A stretch of 64,000 nucleotides of DNA from Halostella pelagica (lineage in GTDB: Archaea; Halobacteriota; Halobacteria; Halobacteriales; Natronoarchaeaceae), in NCBI GenBank assembly GCA_005954745.1, contig CP040678.1:2790001-2854000 (forward strand), given 5' to 3'. Below are positions 42,744 through 51,799 of the stretch, piece by piece; the first letter of the stretch is position 1, and each line of letters starts with the position of its first letter. The notes under the pieces are model-generated. The model ran no database searches and was not told the DNA's origin. It saw only the letters and a program-made list of their open reading frames with translations. The translations under genes and the position numbers were made by a program.

Positions 42744-43913
42744 TCAGGGCGTCAGCACTACCTTGATGCAGCCGTCCTCCTTGTCGCGGAACGTCTCGTA
42801 CATCTCCGGCCCCTTCTCCAGCGGTTCCTGATGAGTAATGACGAACGACGGGTCGATGTCGCCGTCCTCGATCCGTTGCAAAAGCGGGTCGAGATAGCGT
42901 TGTACGTGCGTTTGCCCCGTCTTCACCGTCAGGGCTTTGTTCATCAGCGGACCCACTGGGACGTTGTCCGCGTGTCCGAGGTAGACGCCGGGAACCGACA
43001 GCGTCCCGCCCTTCCGACAGCATCTGATCGCTTGCCGAAGGACGTGCGGGCGGTCAGCTTCGAGTTTCGCCTGTTGTTTCACCTTGTCGGCGACCCCCAT
43101 GACGCCCGTTCCGTGGGCCTCCGTCCCGACCGCGTCGATACACCGGTCCGGGCCGCGGCCGCCGGTCATCCCCATTAGCTGGTCGTAAACGTTGTCTTCC
43201 TCGAAGTGGACGGTCTCCGCCTCCCCGTGTTCTCGCGCCATCTGTAACCGATCCGGAACGCGGTCGATGGCGATCACCCGACCCGCGCCGAGCATCCAGG
43301 CGCTCTGAATGGCGAATTGTCCGACCGGCCCGCACCCCCAGACTGCGACCGTGTCATCCTCCTCGATCTCTGCGTTCTCGGCGGCCATGTAGCCCGTGGG
43401 GAAGATGTCCGAGAGGAAAAGCACCTGCTCGTCCGGCAGGTCCGATTCGATCTTGACCGGCCCCACGTCGGCGTACGGCACCCGAAGGTACTCCGCCTGC
43501 CCCCCGGCGTATCCCCCAAGCATGTGCGAATACCCGAACAGTCCAGCCGGCGACTGACCCATCATCTCGCGGGCGATTTCCGCGTTCGGATTCGAGTTGT
43601 CACAGAGCGAGTAGAGCCCCTCCTCACAGAACCAGCACGAGCCACAGCTGATCGTGAAGGGGACGACCACGCGGTCGCCCTCCTGGAGAGTCTCGACGCC
43701 GCTTCCCACGTCGACGACCTCCCCCATCGGTTCGTGGCCCAGCACGTCGCCCTCTCGCATCGTCGGAACGTAGCCGTCGTACAGATGGAGGTCGGATCCG
43801 CAGATCGCGGTGGCGGTGACCTCGATGATCGCGTCGTGCGGATTGACGAGTTCGGGCTCCGGCACCTCCTCGACGCGAACGTCTTCCGTCCCGTGCCAAG
43901 TGAGCGCTCTCAT
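42744..43913 (-). CDS. Zinc-dependent alcohol dehydrogenase (formaldehyde dehydrogenase-like)
   Basis: A 389-residue medium-chain dehydrogenase. Catalytic zinc residues: C in [14 protein letters not shown] (about 38) and [12 protein letters not shown]. The structural zinc cluster [15 protein letters not shown] is complete. The cofactor motif is [20 protein letters not shown] with acidic ID after the second strand, so NAD is likely. The insertion around 105-145 ([20 protein letters not shown]) and the length match the glutathione-independent formaldehyde dehydrogenase subgroup. It probably oxidises alcohols or aldehydes. Single gene. Confidence 0.92.
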   Translation of the reverse strand: MRALTWHGTEDVRVEEVPEPELVNPHDAIIEVTATAICGSDLHLYDGYVPTMREGDVLGHEPMGEVVDVGSGVETLQEGDRVVVPFTISCGSCWFCEEGLYSLCDNSNPNAEIAREMMGQSPAGLFGYSHMLGGYAGGQAEYLRVPYADVGPVKIESDLPDEQVLFLSDIFPTGYMAAENAEIEEDDTVAVWGCGPVGQFAIQSAWMLGAGRVIAIDRVPDRLQMAREHGEAETVHFEEDNVYDQLMGMTGGRGPDRCIDAVGTEAHGTGVMGVADKVKQQAKLEADRPHVLRQAIRCCRKGGTLSVPGVYLGHADNVPVGPLMNKALTVKTGQTHVQRYLDPLLQRIEDGDIDPSFVITHQEPLEKGPEMYETFRDKEDGCIKVVLTP

Positions 43914-44274
43914 CGGCCCCTCCCGGTTCGGCCGTGGACGCTAACTCCTCTCCACGGCCGTCGTTCGGTAGGTCGGCACGTCCTGCCGGTTTCATCGTCC
44001 CTACCGGTGGCGTTCTCGGTGCCCTCGATAGGACCCGTCGGTCCGTCGAACTCGATACCCCCGTCGCGTCGGCGCGACGAACACTGCACCGTCCGTGATC
44101 CGAGTCTGTCTCTCACTGTATCCCCCGATATCTACGACCACGGAACGTTCATTAAAAATTGTGTAGTGTATCCAAATCGAGAGACGCAACGCACTTGCAA
44201 GTCGGGTTCTCGACCCCGAGCGAGTTCGGGAGATCGTGCAGCAGGTATATTCCGTCAGCGTGTCAGGTATACGT
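43914..44274. promoter_or_regulatory. Divergent promoter region between ADH and APC permease
   Basis: 361 bp without a convincing gene. A TATA box for the permease is likely caggtatatt at about 44242-44251, some 25-30 nt before its ATG, which implies a leaderless transcript. An AT-rich patch at 44150-44163 (cattaaaaattgtg) may serve the dehydrogenase. Nothing else stands out. Confidence 0.45.
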
Positions 44275-45720
44275 ATGGGCGGCACACCAGCTGAAGGGGG
44301 CGTTTCTCCGGAAGAACCGGCAAACCGGGACGGAGAGACACCGGTCCTCGAACAACCGACCACTGCCGACGAAGCGACGGTCACGGAGGAAGGGACCGAA
44401 CTAGAGCGAACCATCGGCCTGACGGGAGGCATCGCCATCGGCGTCGGCACGATGATCGGAGCGGGCATCTTCGTGTTCCCGGGAATCGCGGCTGGACAGG
44501 CCGGTCCCGCGGCTGCGGGGTCGTTCGCAATCGGCGCTGTGGTCGCGCTCCTAGTCGCGTTACCGGCCTCAGAGCTGGCGACGGCCATGCCCCGTAGCGG
44601 CGGCGGCTACTACTTCATCTCGCGGGGAATGGGGTCGCTTTTCGGGGCGGTCGTCGGGCTCTCGCTGTGGTTCGGTCTTGTGTTTGCCTCGGCGTTTTAC
44701 CTCGTCGGGTTCGGCTTCTACGCGGAGGCGGTGCTCGCCAGACTGGGCGTCTCGCTCGGCGGGTTCGACATCGTCGTCCCCCTGGCACTGCTGTTCGGCG
44801 TGTTCCTGACGGTGTTGAACGTGACTGGGACGGAAAACGCCGCGAAGCTTCAGAACGGAGTGGTCGCGGTCCTGTTGGCGATCATCGTCGGGTTTCTCAG
44901 CTTCGGTGGCCTCTCCGCGCTCGGACTCATCGGCGATCCCGAACCCGTCAGTGAGCCCTTTCTGTCGAAGGGTGCGTTTCCCGTGCTGACGACCGCCGCA
45001 CTCGTGTTTACCTCCTATCTCGGCTTCGCACAAGTCGCCACCGTCGCGGGCGAGATCAAACAGCCCGGACGAAATCTGCCGCTGGCCATGGTGGGGTCGG
45101 TTCTCATCGTCGGCGTGCTTTACGTCGCGACCATCTTCGTGGCTGTCAGCGCGTTCGGCAGCGATCGGCTCGCCGCGTTCGGGGAGACGGCGATGGTGTC
45201 AGTCGCCGAGAGCTTCCTCGGTCCAGTCGGCGCGTTCGCCATCCTCGTGGGCGGCCTGCTGGCGACGGTATCGAGCGCGAACGCCTCGATCCTGAGTACG
45301 TCGCGGGCGATCTACGCGGTGAGCAAAGACGCGTTGCTCCCGCGGGTCGCGAGTCGGATCAACCTGCGATACGGGACTCCACACGTCGCGCTCGGGTTGG
45401 CCGGCGGTCCGATCATCGTCCTTATCCTCCTCGGTGAGGTCGAGGTTCTCGCCGAGGTCGCCTCGTTTCTGCATCTCGTCATGTACGGACTGCTGTGTGT
45501 TGCGCTGATCGCGCTCAGACGGGACGAACCCGAGTGGTACGACCCTGAGTTCCGGACCCCCGGATATCCGGTCGTACCCGTCCTCGGAGCGCTGGCGAGT
45601 TTCGCACTCATCGGATTCATGCAACTGGCGTCCCAACTGATCGGCCTCGTCGTCATGGCGCTGTCCGCAGGGTGGTACCTCTATTACGCTCGCGACGTGA
45701 AACTCAAGGGGGTTCTGTAA
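44275..45720 (+). CDS. APC-family amino-acid permease
   Basis: A 481-residue transporter with 12 helices. Helix 1 carries the amino-acid-binding motif [20 protein letters not shown] (about 57-75), and the family stretch [20 protein letters not shown] follows. The N-terminal 45 residues are acidic and cytosolic. It probably imports an amino acid or polyamine. A universal-stress-protein gene starts in its stop codon (TAATG), an arrangement seen for APC permeases in archaea, so the Usp may regulate the transporter. Confidence 0.93.
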   Translation: MGGTPAEGGVSPEEPANRDGETPVLEQPTTADEATVTEEGTELERTIGLTGGIAIGVGTMIGAGIFVFPGIAAGQAGPAAAGSFAIGAVVALLVALPASELATAMPRSGGGYYFISRGMGSLFGAVVGLSLWFGLVFASAFYLVGFGFYAEAVLARLGVSLGGFDIVVPLALLFGVFLTVLNVTGTENAAKLQNGVVAVLLAIIVGFLSFGGLSALGLIGDPEPVSEPFLSKGAFPVLTTAALVFTSYLGFAQVATVAGEIKQPGRNLPLAMVGSVLIVGVLYVATIFVAVSAFGSDRLAAFGETAMVSVAESFLGPVGAFAILVGGLLATVSSANASILSTSRAIYAVSKDALLPRVASRINLRYGTPHVALGLAGGPIIVLILLGEVEVLAEVASFLHLVMYGLLCVALIALRRDEPEWYDPEFRTPGYPVVPVLGALASFALIGFMQLASQLIGLVVMALSAGWYLYYARDVKLKGVL

Positions 45721-46463
45721 TGTCCGGATCCGACTGGAACGTCCTCGTACCGATAGAAGTCCTCGAAGGGGAGTCGGTCCCCGAGACCGTCATCGAACTC
45801 CTGTCGACGCTGCCGGTGGTTTTGCTCGGGTATCACGTCCTCCCGGAGCAGACCCCGCCGGGACAGGCGCGAATGCAGTTCGAGGACCAGGCACAGGCGA
45901 AACTCGACGACCTCGTTGCCGCCTTCGATTCGGCCGACGGGACCGCCGAGACTCGCCTGGTGTTCACCCACGACGAAGACCAGACGGTTGAGCGAGTCGC
46001 GGACGAAACCGGGTGCGAGGCGATCCTCCACCCGAACCCATCGTCCCGGATCGAACGGCTACTGCTCCCGGTGGGTGCCGATGCCGACCTCGATCGAATC
46101 GCGGGGTTCGTGGCATCAGTCGTCGGTGACCGAGACATCGAACTCACCCTGTACTACGTCGCGGAGACGGATGCGGACGTTCCGTCGGGAGAAGCGGTAG
46201 TCGAGGAGGCGACGGGTCTCCTCCGCGAGCGTGGCGTCGCCGCTGATGCGATCACCGGAGACGTGACTGTTTCCGGAGCGCCGGTCCGGGCCATCGCGAC
46301 GGCGGCCGCGGATCACGACGCCGTCGTGATGGGGGAGAGCGAACCCTCGCTTGGGAGCGTTCTCTTCGGGGACCCGTCGGAACAGGTCGCCGACCGCTCG
46401 CTCGGACCAGTCATCGTCGTCCGCAACGAGCGCGACGCGGACGCGAGCGCCCCCGCCGAGTGA
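45720..46463 (+). CDS. Universal stress protein (UspA family), paired with APC permease
   Basis: A 247-residue protein. Strands WNVLVPIEVLEGESVPETV and RIERLLLPVGADADLDRIAG mark a tandem Usp arrangement. The second half ends with the nucleotide-binding pattern G-x2-G-x9-G-S/T in MGESEPSLGSVLFGDPSEQV, though the spacing is modified. The ATG overlaps the permease stop by one base, so translation is coupled. It probably binds ATP and modulates the permease under stress. Confidence 0.88.
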   Translation: MSGSDWNVLVPIEVLEGESVPETVIELLSTLPVVLLGYHVLPEQTPPGQARMQFEDQAQAKLDDLVAAFDSADGTAETRLVFTHDEDQTVERVADETGCEAILHPNPSSRIERLLLPVGADADLDRIAGFVASVVGDRDIELTLYYVAETDADVPSGEAVVEEATGLLRERGVAADAITGDVTVSGAPVRAIATAAADHDAVVMGESEPSLGSVLFGDPSEQVADRSLGPVIVVRNERDADASAPAE

Positions 46464-46644
46464 CTACCGCGTCGACGCGAGCGAGCCCAATCACTGCATC
46501 TCAGCGCACTCATCCGGGGATAGTACCAGTAGTGGCGTCGACGGCGGTACTATGCGGTGACGGTACCTCGTGTCGTGTCGCTGTGAAGGCGAGTAGAAGC
46601 GGGAACGTAGCCGGTACGAGCAGTTCACAACCTGTGAGGACTCG

Positions 46645-46941
46645 CTAGTCGGGGGTTGCTGGCCGCCGCCGCGTGAGGTACTGGTCTTCCCACTCCTTGC
46701 GCGCCTCTATCTCGCGCTGTCCGCGGTCCGTGAGCCGATACTCGTTCGTTCGGCGGTCCTTCTCTCCCTTCTCGACCAACCCCTTCTCGACGATAGTGTC
46801 GAGATTGGGGTAGAGACGGCCGTGATGGATGTCTTTCTCGTAATACTCCTCTAACTCCTCTTTGATCGCGAGACCGTGGAGGTTCTGCTGTCCAGCGATA
46901 ATGTAGAGCAGGTCACGCTGGAAACCGGTTAGATCGTACAT
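46645..46941 (-). CDS. PadR-like winged-helix transcriptional regulator
   Basis: A 98-residue regulator. The PadR pattern is clear: TGFQRDLLYIIAGQQNLHGL (helix 1-2), then AIKEELEEYYEKDIHHGRLY (recognition helix), PNLDTIVEKGLVEKGEKDRR (the wing) and NEYRLTDRGQREIEARKEW. Haloarchaeal relatives include virus phiH-type repressors. The ATG before YDLTGFQ is used. A TATA-like element (tataattaat) is just upstream at about 46980-46990. Target unknown. Confidence 0.88.
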   Translation of the reverse strand: MYDLTGFQRDLLYIIAGQQNLHGLAIKEELEEYYEKDIHHGRLYPNLDTIVEKGLVEKGEKDRRTNEYRLTDRGQREIEARKEWEDQYLTRRRPATPD

Positions 46942-47093
46942 TGTCTCTCTACTCGGCACGTATATTAGTGCGCCTACACTTATAATTAATTATTAGTTTC
47001 TGAGAGTGAATCGAATCGATCATCCCGAGGTTTGTTGCGTTCGGGAGTCCGACCCCATCGGTTTTGGACGTGGCGACCGACCAGTACGAACGC

Positions 47094-47651
47094 ATGAACG
47101 GGAGAGACATCGCTACGGAACCGAGAAACACCGCCGGCAGAGAGCGGGGCGAGGCGAGTACCGGCTACACGAACGGCTCGAAGGCGAAACGGACCGTACG
47201 GCGGGCCATCAACTCCGGCGCGGTAGCGGGGTTCAGCGGTGGTGTCGGGCTCCTCTGGGGGATAGTGACGCTCGGACGCGGTGACAGCGAACGGGGGATA
47301 ACGCGGCTTCTCCTCGGCGGATCACTGATCGCGATCGCCAGCGGACAGCGCCAGTCCCCCGGCGATAGCGCGGGCGAACAGCCCGATATCGACCAGACGG
47401 ACGTCATCGGTTCGACTGACATCGAAGCGGCCGCTTCGGGGGGCAAGACCGGAGATAGTCAGCGAGCGAGCGGCGACGAAGCGCAGGAGGTCGTCGGGAG
47501 TTCGGTCGACATCGAGGACGCGGGTCCCGGCACCGAACTCGACAGTGACCCGGCTGAGTCGACAGTCGATCAGACGGACGTAGCCGGGAGTAGCCTCGAC
47601 GATCCCAACCTGAACGATTCAGGCTCGGACGACGCAGACACCGGCGGTTAA
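47094..47651 (+). CDS. Small protein with Gly-rich membrane segment and acidic repeat tail
   Basis: A 185-residue protein. A basic start is followed by a hydrophobic Gly-rich stretch (SGAVAGFSGGVGLLWGIVTL and ITRLLLGGSLIAIASG, about 40-80), which may form a membrane hairpin. The C-terminal half is acidic and disordered, with three degenerate repeats around DQTDVIGSTDIE, EVVGSSVDIEDA and DQTDVAGSSLDD. Function unknown; no similar family comes to mind. Upstream in-frame TTG/GTG starts are possible. A small inverted-repeat element lies 32 bp after the stop. Confidence 0.6.
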   Translation: MNGRDIATEPRNTAGRERGEASTGYTNGSKAKRTVRRAINSGAVAGFSGGVGLLWGIVTLGRGDSERGITRLLLGGSLIAIASGQRQSPGDSAGEQPDIDQTDVIGSTDIEAAASGGKTGDSQRASGDEAQEVVGSSVDIEDAGPGTELDSDPAESTVDQTDVAGSSLDDPNLNDSGSDDADTGG

Positions 47652-47682
47652 CCGGACGAGCCGAACGGGTAACTAACTGATC

Positions 47683-47757
47683 GGGACTGTTGCAAGTCAG
47701 TTCGGTAGTTCGCCGACACGGGGGCAGTGAATACCCGGACACAGTTACGACAGTCCC
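47683..47757 (+). mobile_element. 75-bp MITE-like element, copy A
   Basis: Ends are imperfect inverted repeats: gggactgttgcaa at 47683-47695 and ttacgacagtccc at 47745-47757 (11 of 13 pairs). The interior (cagttcggta ... acagttac) is clearly similar to copy B at 50104-50171 in the opposite orientation. There is no room for a transposase. No target duplication is evident. Confidence 0.6.
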
Positions 47758-47869
47758 TACGAGTCGTTCGGATGGCCGGGAGGGGCCGGTCCGACCGTTC
47801 TCCGCAGGCCGGCGTGCTCCGCCGAGGGTAACTGAACCCTCAAGAGGGTCGCCCGCGTAGTGTCCCGGA

Positions 47870-48229
47870 GTGACCGAGACACTCGAACTCCCGAACGGCG
47901 AGGAGGTCACGCCGGAGGACGTCTTCCTCTACAACAACTACCCGTACCGCTTCGTCCCGGAAACCGACGAAGGAGACGCGTTCAAACTCTCGCCGCTGTA
48001 CTGGGGCGACAGCGAGATGGACGTGCCGTTCCCCGACGAGGACGCCCTCACCGAACAGTGGGGTGACGGTTCCCGCGGAACCCTATCGACCGAGGAGTGG
48101 GAGCAGTGGCTCCGAGACGCCCGCCGCGACGAACGGTTCGGAGAGGCGGAACTCGACGCCATCGAGGACGAACTCTCGACGACGGAACGCGGGATCGTCA
48201 CGTCGCTTCGGGACGCGCTCGGCCTGTAA
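47870..48229 (+). CDS. Small acidic conserved haloarchaeal protein
   Basis: A 119-residue cytosolic protein starting at GTG. It is strongly acidic with aromatic residues in the first half (VFLYNNYPYRFVPETDEG; KLSPLYWGDSEMDVPFP) and a helical second half (TEEWEQWLRDARRDERFGEA). No catalytic motif is seen and no function is known to me. The preceding gap (47652-47869) contains the MITE-like copy A. Probably a single gene. Confidence 0.7.
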   Translation: MTETLELPNGEEVTPEDVFLYNNYPYRFVPETDEGDAFKLSPLYWGDSEMDVPFPDEDALTEQWGDGSRGTLSTEEWEQWLRDARRDERFGEAELDAIEDELSTTERGIVTSLRDALGL

Positions 48230-48437
48230 CCGAGGAATGACCCGTCGACGGCACCGAGGCCGACCGGCGATCCCCCACCGGAATTCGCATTGGCCAAATA
48301 ACATATATATGAACGCTGTGAACCTCCGAACGGGTGATATCCCATCGTCACCCACCCCCACCCCCCATTTGCGGTTTTCGTAGATCACCCGGAGACACGC
48401 GGCTGATCCGGTACTGACTGCCAGAGTCGCCTTCCGG

Positions 48438-48448
48438 ACCGCTTTTTT
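48438..48448 (+). terminator. T-run upstream of the MFS gene
   Basis: accgc is followed by six T residues. It may end transcription from the gene at 47870, although it lies over 200 bp after its stop. The gap before it has a C-rich tract at about 48350-48366. Confidence 0.3.
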
Positions 48449-48475
48449 GACGCCGCCGCGAACCGTCCCGGTGGC

Positions 48476-49705
48476 GTGTTCCCTTCGTCCGCGACATCGA
48501 CGGTCCGTCGGCTTCGACGGTTCGACGCGCTGATCGTGACCGCGCTCATCTGGTTTCTCGCGAAGTTCCTTCGGTACGCGTTCCCGCCGCTGTTCGAGAC
48601 GTTTCAGGGGTCGTACGACGCATCGTACGCCGTTCTCGGCGCGGCGTACACCGGGCTGATGCTCGTGTACGCCGCGATGCAGTTCCCCTCGGGACTGCTC
48701 GCCGACCGGGTCGGGTCGGTAACAGTGATCACGGCGGGCGCGTTACTGGCGGCGGCGGGCGCACTCGCACTGGTCGTCGACTCGCCGTTTGTCGTGCTCG
48801 TCGGGGCGATGCTGCTCGTCGGCGTGGGAACGGGCGTTCACAAGACGGTCGCGGTTCGCCTCCTGTCGCGTACGTACCCCGACCGTACGGGACGGGCGCT
48901 CGGCGTAATGGACACCGTCGGCGCGTTCGGGGGCGTCGCCGCACCCGCCGCAGTCGCCGTCTTTCTCGGGTCGGCCGGACTGGTCGGCGCGGGGTGGCGG
49001 ACGCTGTTTCTCCTGGCCGGGGTCGCGGGTGTCGTGCTGGCGGCGGCGTTCGCCGTTCGCGTTCCCGGTCGGATCGCCGCGAGTACGGCCGAGCGCGCCG
49101 GTGCGGGCGACGCCGAGACGGGGGTCCGACAGTACGTCGCGCTGTTTCGGGAGTGGCGCTTCGCGGCGTTCGTCCTCGCGACGGTGCTCTTTTCGTTCAC
49201 GTACAACGGGTTCGTCGCGTTCCTACCGGTGTATCTCACCAGCGAGGCGGGTCTCGGGACGGCGACGGCGAGCCTGCTGTACAGCGCGCTCTTCGTTGCG
49301 AGTCTCGTCCAGATACTCTCCGGCGAGGCGAGCGACCGCGTCGGCGAACTGCCGGTCATCGGAGCCACGCTCGGGCTAGCGACCGTCGCGCTCGTCGCGC
49401 TCGTTCTCCTGACGCCGACCGGCGACCCGCTACTGTTGGGGGTCGCCGTCGTCGCGACGGGTCTGGGGAGCCACGGTTACCGACCGGTGCGGGGCGCGTA
49501 CCTGATGGCGGCCGTGCCGGAATCGATCGCCGGAGGGAGCCTCGGCGTCGTCCGGACGCTTCTGATGGGAGCGGGCGCCGTCTCGCCCGCGGTCGTCGGC
49601 GTCCTCTCGGAGACGGTCGGCTTCCGACCGGCGTTCTGGCTGCTCACAGCGTCGATAGCGTGCGCGACGGCGCTCGCCGGGGTGCTGTGGGCCGACGACC
49701 GCTGA
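48476..49705 (+). CDS. MFS transporter
   Basis: A 409-residue major facilitator with 12 helices, starting at GTG. The loop 2-3 motif is GLLADRVGSVTVITAG (about 74-89). Helix 4-5 has GVGTGVHKTVAVRLLSRTYP and ALGVMDTVGAFGGVAAP. The second half has SGEASDRVGELPVIGATLG as the equivalent loop. Substrate unknown; the shape fits drug or sugar MFS families. No neighbour on the same transcript. Confidence 0.9.
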   Translation: MFPSSATSTVRRLRRFDALIVTALIWFLAKFLRYAFPPLFETFQGSYDASYAVLGAAYTGLMLVYAAMQFPSGLLADRVGSVTVITAGALLAAAGALALVVDSPFVVLVGAMLLVGVGTGVHKTVAVRLLSRTYPDRTGRALGVMDTVGAFGGVAAPAAVAVFLGSAGLVGAGWRTLFLLAGVAGVVLAAAFAVRVPGRIAASTAERAGAGDAETGVRQYVALFREWRFAAFVLATVLFSFTYNGFVAFLPVYLTSEAGLGTATASLLYSALFVASLVQILSGEASDRVGELPVIGATLGLATVALVALVLLTPTGDPLLLGVAVVATGLGSHGYRPVRGAYLMAAVPESIAGGSLGVVRTLLMGAGAVSPAVVGVLSETVGFRPAFWLLTASIACATALAGVLWADDR

Positions 49706-49915
49706 CCGACCGCCGCCCCGGAATAGTCCGTTTCCAGTCGTCACCGCCAATTGCAGACGATGCGGACGCGGGGGAGACAGGGGAAGCCTTTCGGCGCTCG
49801 GCGGACGCCATCGCCTGCTGACCGCGGCTACGCGCCGGTCGGTGACAGGGCCGAGCGCGTCTCACCGATCTGACGCCAGCGAGCGCATAACTGTGTGGGT
49901 GTCGTACTCATCCCC

Positions 49916-50101
49916 ATGCCGGTACCCGGATACGACCCGGAAGACATCGACGACACTCTCGAATCGCACCTCGGCGAGGATGGGCTCAGAGAGCGACTTT
50001 CCGACGAAGAGTGGGAGGCCTACCAGCACGAAGACGCGAGCCTGGTCGACATCCTCGACGAGAGCGAGATAGAACGGTTACTCGACGCGGACGGGAACTG
50101 A
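49916..50101 (+). CDS. Small acidic protein
   Basis: A 61-residue very acidic protein: MPVPGYDPEDIDDTLESHL, then helices GLRERLSDEEWEAYQHED and SLVDILDESEIERLLDADGN. Function unknown. The ATG before PVPGYDPE is chosen. The stop codon is immediately followed (50104) by MITE-like copy B. Codon usage fits a real haloarchaeal gene. Confidence 0.65.
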   Translation: MPVPGYDPEDIDDTLESHLGEDGLRERLSDEEWEAYQHEDASLVDILDESEIERLLDADGN

Positions 50102-50103
50102 CA

Positions 50104-50171
50104 GGGCTTGTTGTAACTGTTTCCCGGCGTTCGCGAGCCCGCGTCGCCAAGATACCGAACTGAATAGTCCC
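50104..50171 (-). mobile_element. 68-bp MITE-like element, copy B
   Basis: In inverse orientation this matches copy A: gggcttgttgtaactgt at the left end corresponds to the right end of copy A read on the other strand, and ccgaactgaatagtccc at the right end to its left end. The right-hand flank ctacgag follows both copies on the plus strand. Size and lack of coding make it non-autonomous. Confidence 0.6.
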
Positions 50172-50290
50172 TACGAGACGGCAGAACCGCCGACGCGGGC
50201 GGCAGTACAGTCGAGGCGAACGTCACGGATTCGGGCGATACGGCCGGCTGACGCCGAAGCCACTTTCTATCAGCGCACGAACCACCCCGT

Positions 50291-51349
50291 ATGCGCGCTG
50301 TCGTTCTGGAGGAGTACGGCGAACCACCGGCGGTGCGGGACCGGCCCGAACCGACCGCAGACCCCGACGGCGTCGTCGTGGAGACGGAGGCCTGCGGCGT
50401 CTGCCGGAGCGACTGGCACGCCTGGCAGGGCCACGGCGACTGGGCCGACGACCGAGTTCCGATCGGTCAGGTTCTCGGCCACGAACCCGTCGGCGTCGTC
50501 CGCGAAGCGGGCGCGGCCGTCGAGACGGTCGATGTCGGCGACCGCGTCGTCGTTCCGTTCAACCTCGCCGACGGGTCCTGTCCCGCGTGTCGCCGCGGCC
50601 GGACGAACTACTGCGAGGACGCGACGGCGCTCGGGTTCGGCCCGGACGCGCCGGGGGCGTTCGCGGAGTCGTTCCACGTCCCGCGGGCCGACATCAACGC
50701 GGTGGAACTTCCGGACGGCGTCTCCTCGGTCGCCGCGGCGAGCATGGGCTGTCGGTTCGTCACCGCGTTCGAGGCGCTAGACGCCGTCGCCGGCGTGAGC
50801 GGCGGCGACAGGGTTGTCGTCGTCGGGTGCGGCGGCGTCGGCCTCTCGGCGGTCCAGGTCGCGGCGGCGCTCGGCGGAACCGTCGTCGCGGTCGACGTCC
50901 GCGACGAACCGCTCGACCTCGCCGCGGAGATGGGCGCGTCCGAGACGGTGAACGCCGACGAAGTCGCGGACGTGCCGGCGCTGGTCCGCGAATCGCTCGG
51001 CGGTGCGGACGTCTCAGTCGACGCCCTCGGAAGCGCGGAGACGTGTCGCACTGCCGTCGACTCGCTGGCGAGCGGCGGCACCCACGTTCAGGTCGGCCTG
51101 ACCGGCGAGGACGACCGCGGAGAGATACCGCTTCCGATGGACGAGATCGTACAGGGCGGCCTCACGGTCCGGGGCTCTCGCGGGATGCCGCCGGCGCGCT
51201 ACGGGGACCTGTTCCGCATGGTCGCGACCGACCGGGTCGACCCCGAAGCGCTGGTGACCGACACCGTCTCCCTCGACGAGGTGCCGGACCGCCTCGCCGC
51301 GATGAGCGAGTTCGACACTGTCGGCGTGGAAGTCGTGACGGAGTTCTAG
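50291..51349 (+). CDS. Zinc-dependent alcohol dehydrogenase
   Basis: A 352-residue medium-chain dehydrogenase. The catalytic zinc site is CGVCRSDWHAWQG (about 36-48) and GHEPVGVVREAG. The structural zinc lobe has C-P-A-C-R-R-G-R-T-N-Y-C, with an Asp in place of the first of four cysteines, as in some archaeal ADHs. The cofactor motif is VVVVGCGGVGLSAVQVAAAL followed by VAVDVRDEPLD, indicating NAD. It oxidises an alcohol of unknown identity. Monocistronic. Confidence 0.93.
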   Translation: MRAVVLEEYGEPPAVRDRPEPTADPDGVVVETEACGVCRSDWHAWQGHGDWADDRVPIGQVLGHEPVGVVREAGAAVETVDVGDRVVVPFNLADGSCPACRRGRTNYCEDATALGFGPDAPGAFAESFHVPRADINAVELPDGVSSVAAASMGCRFVTAFEALDAVAGVSGGDRVVVVGCGGVGLSAVQVAAALGGTVVAVDVRDEPLDLAAEMGASETVNADEVADVPALVRESLGGADVSVDALGSAETCRTAVDSLASGGTHVQVGLTGEDDRGEIPLPMDEIVQGGLTVRGSRGMPPARYGDLFRMVATDRVDPEALVTDTVSLDEVPDRLAAMSEFDTVGVEVVTEF

Positions 51350-51383
51350 CGGCGCGGCTTCACAGCGGGGAACGGCCAAGTCG

Positions 51384-51704
51384 TCAGGGCGCGCCGGCGA
51401 GGACGAACGTGCTCTCCGCGTCGCCGTTCTCTATCTGTCGCTCGGCGTCCGGTGGAAGCCGGACCGCATCGCCCGGAGACATGTCGACGGACTCCCCGTC
51501 GACCGACACCGTTGCCTCGCCCTCGACGAGTACGTACACCTCTTCGTGCCCGTCGTCCGCGTGGTCGTGTGGTTTCCCCTCCCACCCGGGGTCGCATTCG
51601 AGCACCGATACGCCGAGGTTCTCGCAGTCGAGCGAGTCCCGCAGCATGTGCAGGCCGCCGCCGACCGATTCTACGTCCTCGTAGTTCGCTTTCGTGTACG
51701 CCAT
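51384..51704 (-). CDS. Cupin-domain protein
   Basis: A 106-residue single-domain cupin. Motif 1 is KPHDHADDGHEEVYVLVEGE (metal ligands His, His and Glu) and motif 2 is DMSPGDAVRLPPDAERQI (lacks the usual His). The ATG before AYTKANYEDV is used. It lies 95 bp behind the dioxygenase gene on the same strand and may be in the same transcript. Function unclear: a sensor or small dioxygenase-like protein. Confidence 0.85.
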   Translation of the reverse strand: MAYTKANYEDVESVGGGLHMLRDSLDCENLGVSVLECDPGWEGKPHDHADDGHEEVYVLVEGEATVSVDGESVDMSPGDAVRLPPDAERQIENGDAESTFVLAGAP

Positions 51705-51799
51705 ACTCGGACTATCGACGCGCTGGACCAAAACCGATCCGGCGAACGCGCGCCCGAGTCCAGGCGGTGATGGCCGCGGCTCAGGGTTCCCCGTTTGGA

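Noticed and set aside
48345-48366. C-rich tract that might form a G-quadruplex on the minus strand
   Set aside because: Only three G runs separated by single T residues are present, so a canonical four-run quadruplex is not supported.
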